This document shows positions 59,341 through 64,000 of a DNA stretch of 64,000 bases, one piece after another. The stretch's first letter is position 1. Each line of letters opens with the position of its first letter. This DNA comes from Abyssibacter profundi (lineage in GTDB: Bacteria > Pseudomonadota > Gammaproteobacteria > Nevskiales > OUC007): positions 1 through 64,000 of the forward strand of contig NZ_QEQK01000001.1 in NCBI RefSeq assembly GCF_003151135.1, written 5' to 3'. The translations under genes and the position numbers were made by a program. A model generated the notes under the pieces. It was not told where the DNA came from and did no database searches. It saw only the letters and a program-made list of their open reading frames with translations.

Positions 59341-59850
59341 TTAACTCAGATCCAGACTGGAGCGCAGTTCCTCATTCTGATCGATGATTCGGAACCCGCG
59401 GTAATCGCGTGGCGGTATCGACAACAAGACACAGGGACTGGTCAGCATCTGGGTGACCATTCGATCCTTGCCGGGGCGGGTCCATTCCCCCGCCAGCCAC
59501 ATCACCCGATCCCGATCGATCGTGGCATCCGGTTTCGGCTCGATGAAGTACCCGCCTGTGCGACGCTGCCCCATCTCCAGCAACAACAGTGGCCCGTCAG
59601 GCAACTTGTCGGCCGACACGATTTGCAGCCCGCGATCTGCCTGCCAACCCAACCAATCTTCGGGCGTGGGGAAATACGACAAGGCGGCATGTCGCTGCTC
59701 GGTGCCACAGTGAATGGACCGCCGGACCTCCGAGATACGGACGTCCTCAGGTTCGGGTACGGTTTTCATCAGGCCGCACCCGGCTGCAGACAGCAACAGG
59801 CACAGCGACGCGGCCGCACGAATGAAGGCACCAGACGATTTCCCAAGCAT
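59341..59850 (-). CDS. Lipoprotein with a PrcB-type C-terminal domain
   Basis: A 169-residue lipoprotein. ATG 59850 gives a signal peptide ending in the lipobox SAAGC. The body matches the PrcB_C fold: LLLLEMGQRRTGGYFIEP followed by IPPRDYRGFRIIDQN, as in PrcB, which binds the protease PrtP in spirochaetes. No partner protease is seen nearby. It diverges from the GspE-type ATPase gene, sharing a 127-base gap. Confidence 0.75.
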   Translation of the reverse strand: MLGKSSGAFIRAAASLCLLLSAAGCGLMKTVPEPEDVRISEVRRSIHCGTEQRHAALSYFPTPEDWLGWQADRGLQIVSADKLPDGPLLLLEMGQRRTGGYFIEPKPDATIDRDRVMWLAGEWTRPGKDRMVTQMLTSPCVLLSIPPRDYRGFRIIDQNEELRSSLDLS

Positions 59851-59977
59851 GGGAAAACGGTACCCGACACGCCTGCCGAATTCCACCCGGAACCCGTGGA
59901 ATCAGGGCGCGAATCCACTGCGTCCATGGATATTGCGCAGCGTAGGCAGACAGCGGCAGCAATGGTAGCGTTGCGAC

Positions 59978-61768
<1,791 letters not shown>

Positions 61769-61834
61769 CCGCAACGGGGTGGTTCACCGCCCCACGCGGT
61801 CACCTCGCGTCGGCGACCTGCAGGCGCATCAGCC

Positions 61835-62890
61835 TCAGGCGCGCCGAAAGCGCGACTCGGCGATGAGATCCGCCACCTGCCCTGTTGGCAGGCCCTCGCT
61901 GCGGGCGCGCTCGAAGACCTGCGTCACCGTGTCGCCAATCCCCTTGAGATGGCGCTCGACTTTCTCCCAGGTGTACCCGGTGCGCTCGTAGAAGATGTCG
62001 ATGATGCCGCCGGCATTAATCACGTAATCCGGGGCATAAAGAATGCCCCGCTCCATGAGCGCGGCATCATAGGCGGTGCGATCCAACTGGTTGTTCGCCG
62101 CGCCGGCCACCACCTTGGCCTTGAGCCGCGGCAGCGTCGATGCATTGATGGCCGACCCCAGTGCGCAGGGTGCAAACACGTCCACATCCTGGGCATCGAT
62201 GTCTGCAACCGGGACGGCCTGGGCGCCGAACGCCTGCACCGCGCGTTCGACATTGGGCGCATGGATATCCGCCACCACCAACTCGGCCCCGGCCGCGTGC
62301 AGGTGTCCGGCCAGCCGATAGCCGACGTTGCCCACGCCCTGAATCGCCACGCGCACGCCCTGCAGGTCATCACGGTCCAGCTGAAAACGAACGGCCGCGG
62401 CCAGTCCGTGGAACACGCCCAGCGCGGTGGCCGGTGAGGGGTCGCCGCTGTGCGGCTCGCCGCCGGGCCCGGGACGCTCGATCACGCCACCGACATGACT
62501 GGTGACCTCACCCATGCGCCGCAAATCGTCAACCGACGTGCCCGAATCTTCTGCCGCCACATACAGGCCGCCGAGCCGGTCCACGGCCTGACCCATAGCG
62601 CGGATCAGCGCATCGGTCTTGACCTGCCGCGGATCACCGATGATGACCGACTTGCCACCACCCAGATCGATGTTGGCCATCGCCGATTTGTAGGTCATGC
62701 CTCGTGACAGACGCAACACATCGGTGAGGGCATCGGCACTGGAGGCGTAAGGCCACATTCGGCAGCCGCCCAGCGCCGGTCCACGCACCGTGTTGTGAAC
62801 CGCGATAATCGCCCGCAGGCCCGAACGCTCGTCCTGGACGAAATGCACGCATTCGTGCTGGTCGAATTCGGGATGGTCAAACACGGACAT
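61835..62890 (-). CDS. Leu/Phe/Val/Glu-family amino-acid dehydrogenase, leucine-dehydrogenase-like
   Basis: A 351-residue NAD-dependent oxidative deaminase of branched-chain or aromatic amino acids. The catalytic lysine is in the motif [11 protein letters not shown]; upstream [10 protein letters not shown] and the DLGG turn match leucine dehydrogenase (Bacillus Bcd type). The Rossmann NAD loop is [15 protein letters not shown], and [12 protein letters not shown] is near the end. Start ATG 62890. The exact substrate cannot be read from the sequence. It is downstream of a hypothetical gene on the same strand. Confidence 0.88.
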   Translation of the reverse strand: MSVFDHPEFDQHECVHFVQDERSGLRAIIAVHNTVRGPALGGCRMWPYASSADALTDVLRLSRGMTYKSAMANIDLGGGKSVIIGDPRQVKTDALIRAMGQAVDRLGGLYVAAEDSGTSVDDLRRMGEVTSHVGGVIERPGPGGEPHSGDPSPATALGVFHGLAAAVRFQLDRDDLQGVRVAIQGVGNVGYRLAGHLHAAGAELVVADIHAPNVERAVQAFGAQAVPVADIDAQDVDVFAPCALGSAINASTLPRLKAKVVAGAANNQLDRTAYDAALMERGILYAPDYVINAGGIIDIFYERTGYTWEKVERHLKGIGDTVTQVFERARSEGLPTGQVADLIAESRFRRA

Positions 62891-62944
62891 AGCGCCTGCA
62901 CCGGGAGCAAAAACGGCCGCGGATTATCGCATGGGTGTCAAGCC

Positions 62945-63889
62945 CTACGAGCGTGCCCGCAGCTTGCGCAGCGCATCGGCTGATTCACGCACGGCCAGCC
63001 GCGTCCCCAGCCGCCGCAATCGCTTGCCGGCATGCTCGCGAAAATCCTGTCCTCTGGGGGTCAGCCGCAGCCGCAGCGGTGTCTCGCTTTCCAGCACCAG
63101 GTAGCCGCGCTTCAGCAACAGGTCGCAGCCCAATACCAGCCAATCGCCATGCAAACCGCTGTCTTGCCAACGCTGGGCGAGCAAGGCGTAGGGGTAGTCG
63201 GTCTCCGGGGCGTCGACCAGCGTGATCAGGTGGCGGGTCAGCGAGCGATCGGACAACCGGTCGCAGCGGCTCACCCCCTTATCCGCCGGGCCGAGCCGAT
63301 CAATCAGCGCCGCGGGCGCACTGGGACCCGCCAGATAGGCGGCGCCGGCCGCGGTGAGACGGAACTGTGGATCGAACTCGCGGCGCACGATCTCCAGGAA
63401 ACGATCCCGAAGCAGGATATCCACGGCCAGGCGCAGATCCTCGGCGCGACGCTCGGCTTCCCGCCAGAAGCGAGCCAGCGTGGACGATGGAATCAGCCCC
63501 TGCTGGCCGAGCGACAACTCGCGGTAGATCTCCAGCACGGCCAGCCGCAGTTCATGTTCGGTGAGCGGCCGGGCGCTGGGTTCGTGGGGTCGGTCGGGGA
63601 GTTGCGCGGCCTGTTCCAGCGCACCATAGACGTTGGCGCGGACGAATGACTCGTAGGCCTGCGCCGAGAATCGCAGCATCGGCGTGTCCCCGGCATGGTG
63701 AATCTCCAGCAGGTCGTCCGCCAGGAGTTCGGCCAATGCGACCGATAAGGATTCGTCGTCAAAACCGGCCTGCTCCCATTTGTACTTGAGCAGCGTCGCC
63801 TCGATCCCCTGCGCAATCGAACGGCTGGCGGTGTTGATCATGTTCAACGCCAGGTTCTGAGCGGGATCTTCGACGAATTTGAACAGCAT
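62945..63889 (-). CDS. Hypothetical protein, possible winged-helix repeats
   Basis: I do not recognise this 314-residue protein. It lacks a signal peptide and membrane segments. It is rich in Leu, Arg and Ala, with predicted helix-strand blocks that resemble repeated winged-helix units: VALAELLADDLLEI, DILLRDRFLEIVRREFDPQFRLTAAGAAYL and CDLLLKRGYLVLESETPLRLRLTPRGQDF. Each ends in a strand-turn-strand wing. The ATG at 63889 directly follows the TGA of the upstream gene with no spacer, so the two are translationally coupled. A DNA-binding or protein-interaction role is a guess. Confidence 0.55.
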   Translation of the reverse strand: MLFKFVEDPAQNLALNMINTASRSIAQGIEATLLKYKWEQAGFDDESLSVALAELLADDLLEIHHAGDTPMLRFSAQAYESFVRANVYGALEQAAQLPDRPHEPSARPLTEHELRLAVLEIYRELSLGQQGLIPSSTLARFWREAERRAEDLRLAVDILLRDRFLEIVRREFDPQFRLTAAGAAYLAGPSAPAALIDRLGPADKGVSRCDRLSDRSLTRHLITLVDAPETDYPYALLAQRWQDSGLHGDWLVLGCDLLLKRGYLVLESETPLRLRLTPRGQDFREHAGKRLRRLGTRLAVRESADALRKLRARS

Positions 63890-64000
63890 TCAGGCCTCGG
63901 CGACCGCCTTGTCCAGCGCATTCCGGGCGTCGAACAACGACATTTGATCGACACCGCGATGACTGGATCGTGCATGGATGACTTCGTGCACAAAGCGCAG
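63890..64000 (-). CDS. C-terminal fragment of an unidentified gene cut by the window edge
   Basis: The last 36 codons of a gene entering from the right edge are visible, ending MSLFDARNALDKAVAEA then TGA at 63890-63892. The fragment is helical, with mixed charge, and too short to assign. It is directly coupled to the 314-residue hypothetical gene. Confidence 0.6.
   Translation of the reverse strand: MRFVHEVIHARSSHRGVDQMSLFDARNALDKAVAEA

Overview
The window is a high-GC bacterial chromosome segment with dense, mostly overlapping genes. Gene content and order point to a gammaproteobacterium: ychF-pth-rplY-prs-ispE-lolB, hemA-prfA-prmC, hda/perM/DUF2066 divergent from purM-purN, dcd-apbC, metG, and rnfABCDGE-nth. 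An envelope with OmpA, Lpp-like and glycine-zipper proteins, a sodium/proton-pumping Rnf complex, and a fused glucosylglycerol-phosphate synthase/phosphatase (compatible solute) suggest an aerobic, salt-exposed organism. I cannot name the genus from sequence alone.

Region 1-4406 is accessory and degraded. It starts with the end of an IS3-family insertion sequence that has cut into a CD-NTase gene. The remaining C-terminal half of the CD-NTase is followed by an intact-looking E2-like gene, so this looks like the remnant of a type II-short CBASS anti-phage operon. After it come an unexplained 650-bp gap, a phage-like gene, a YitT-type membrane protein, a secreted protein with a long Asp-Thr hexanucleotide repeat, and two head-to-head pseudogenes (flavin oxidoreductase and Zur-like). 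The region ends at the 3' end of tRNA-Met, a typical island insertion position.

Region 4497-30537 is core: translation (ychF, pth, rplY, hemA, prfA, prmC, proS), nucleotide and isoprenoid synthesis (prs, ispE, purM, purN, dcd), lipoprotein sorting (lolB), replication control (hda) and an Fe-S carrier (apbC). It holds two structures of interest: a truncated second copy of tRNA-Gln, and a 410-bp element with terminal inverted repeats (MITE-like) lying exactly between two convergent stop codons. A ThiF-like E1 protein sits next to a JAMM-fold protein that has lost its metal ligands.

Region 30645-37006 holds a GlrK-QseG-GlrR envelope-stress two-component system, an L,D-transpeptidase and four small envelope proteins. 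Region 37409-45740 is metG, the rnf operon, nth and an acetyltransferase. Region 45909-52411 is carbon and osmotic metabolism: ggpPS, ATP-type pckA with a hairpin leader, a FAH-family hydrolase and an OmpA protein with calcium-binding repeats.

Region 52477-59257 is a probable lipid-handling cluster: a LysR regulator, an alpha/beta hydrolase, a hotdog-fold protein, a LolA-like periplasmic protein, an MMPL/RND transporter fused to a cyclic-nucleotide-binding domain, and a convergent PlsC-type acyltransferase. The window ends with a PrcB-like lipoprotein, an orphan GspE-type ATPase, a leucine dehydrogenase family gene, an unrecognised 314-residue protein and a truncated gene.
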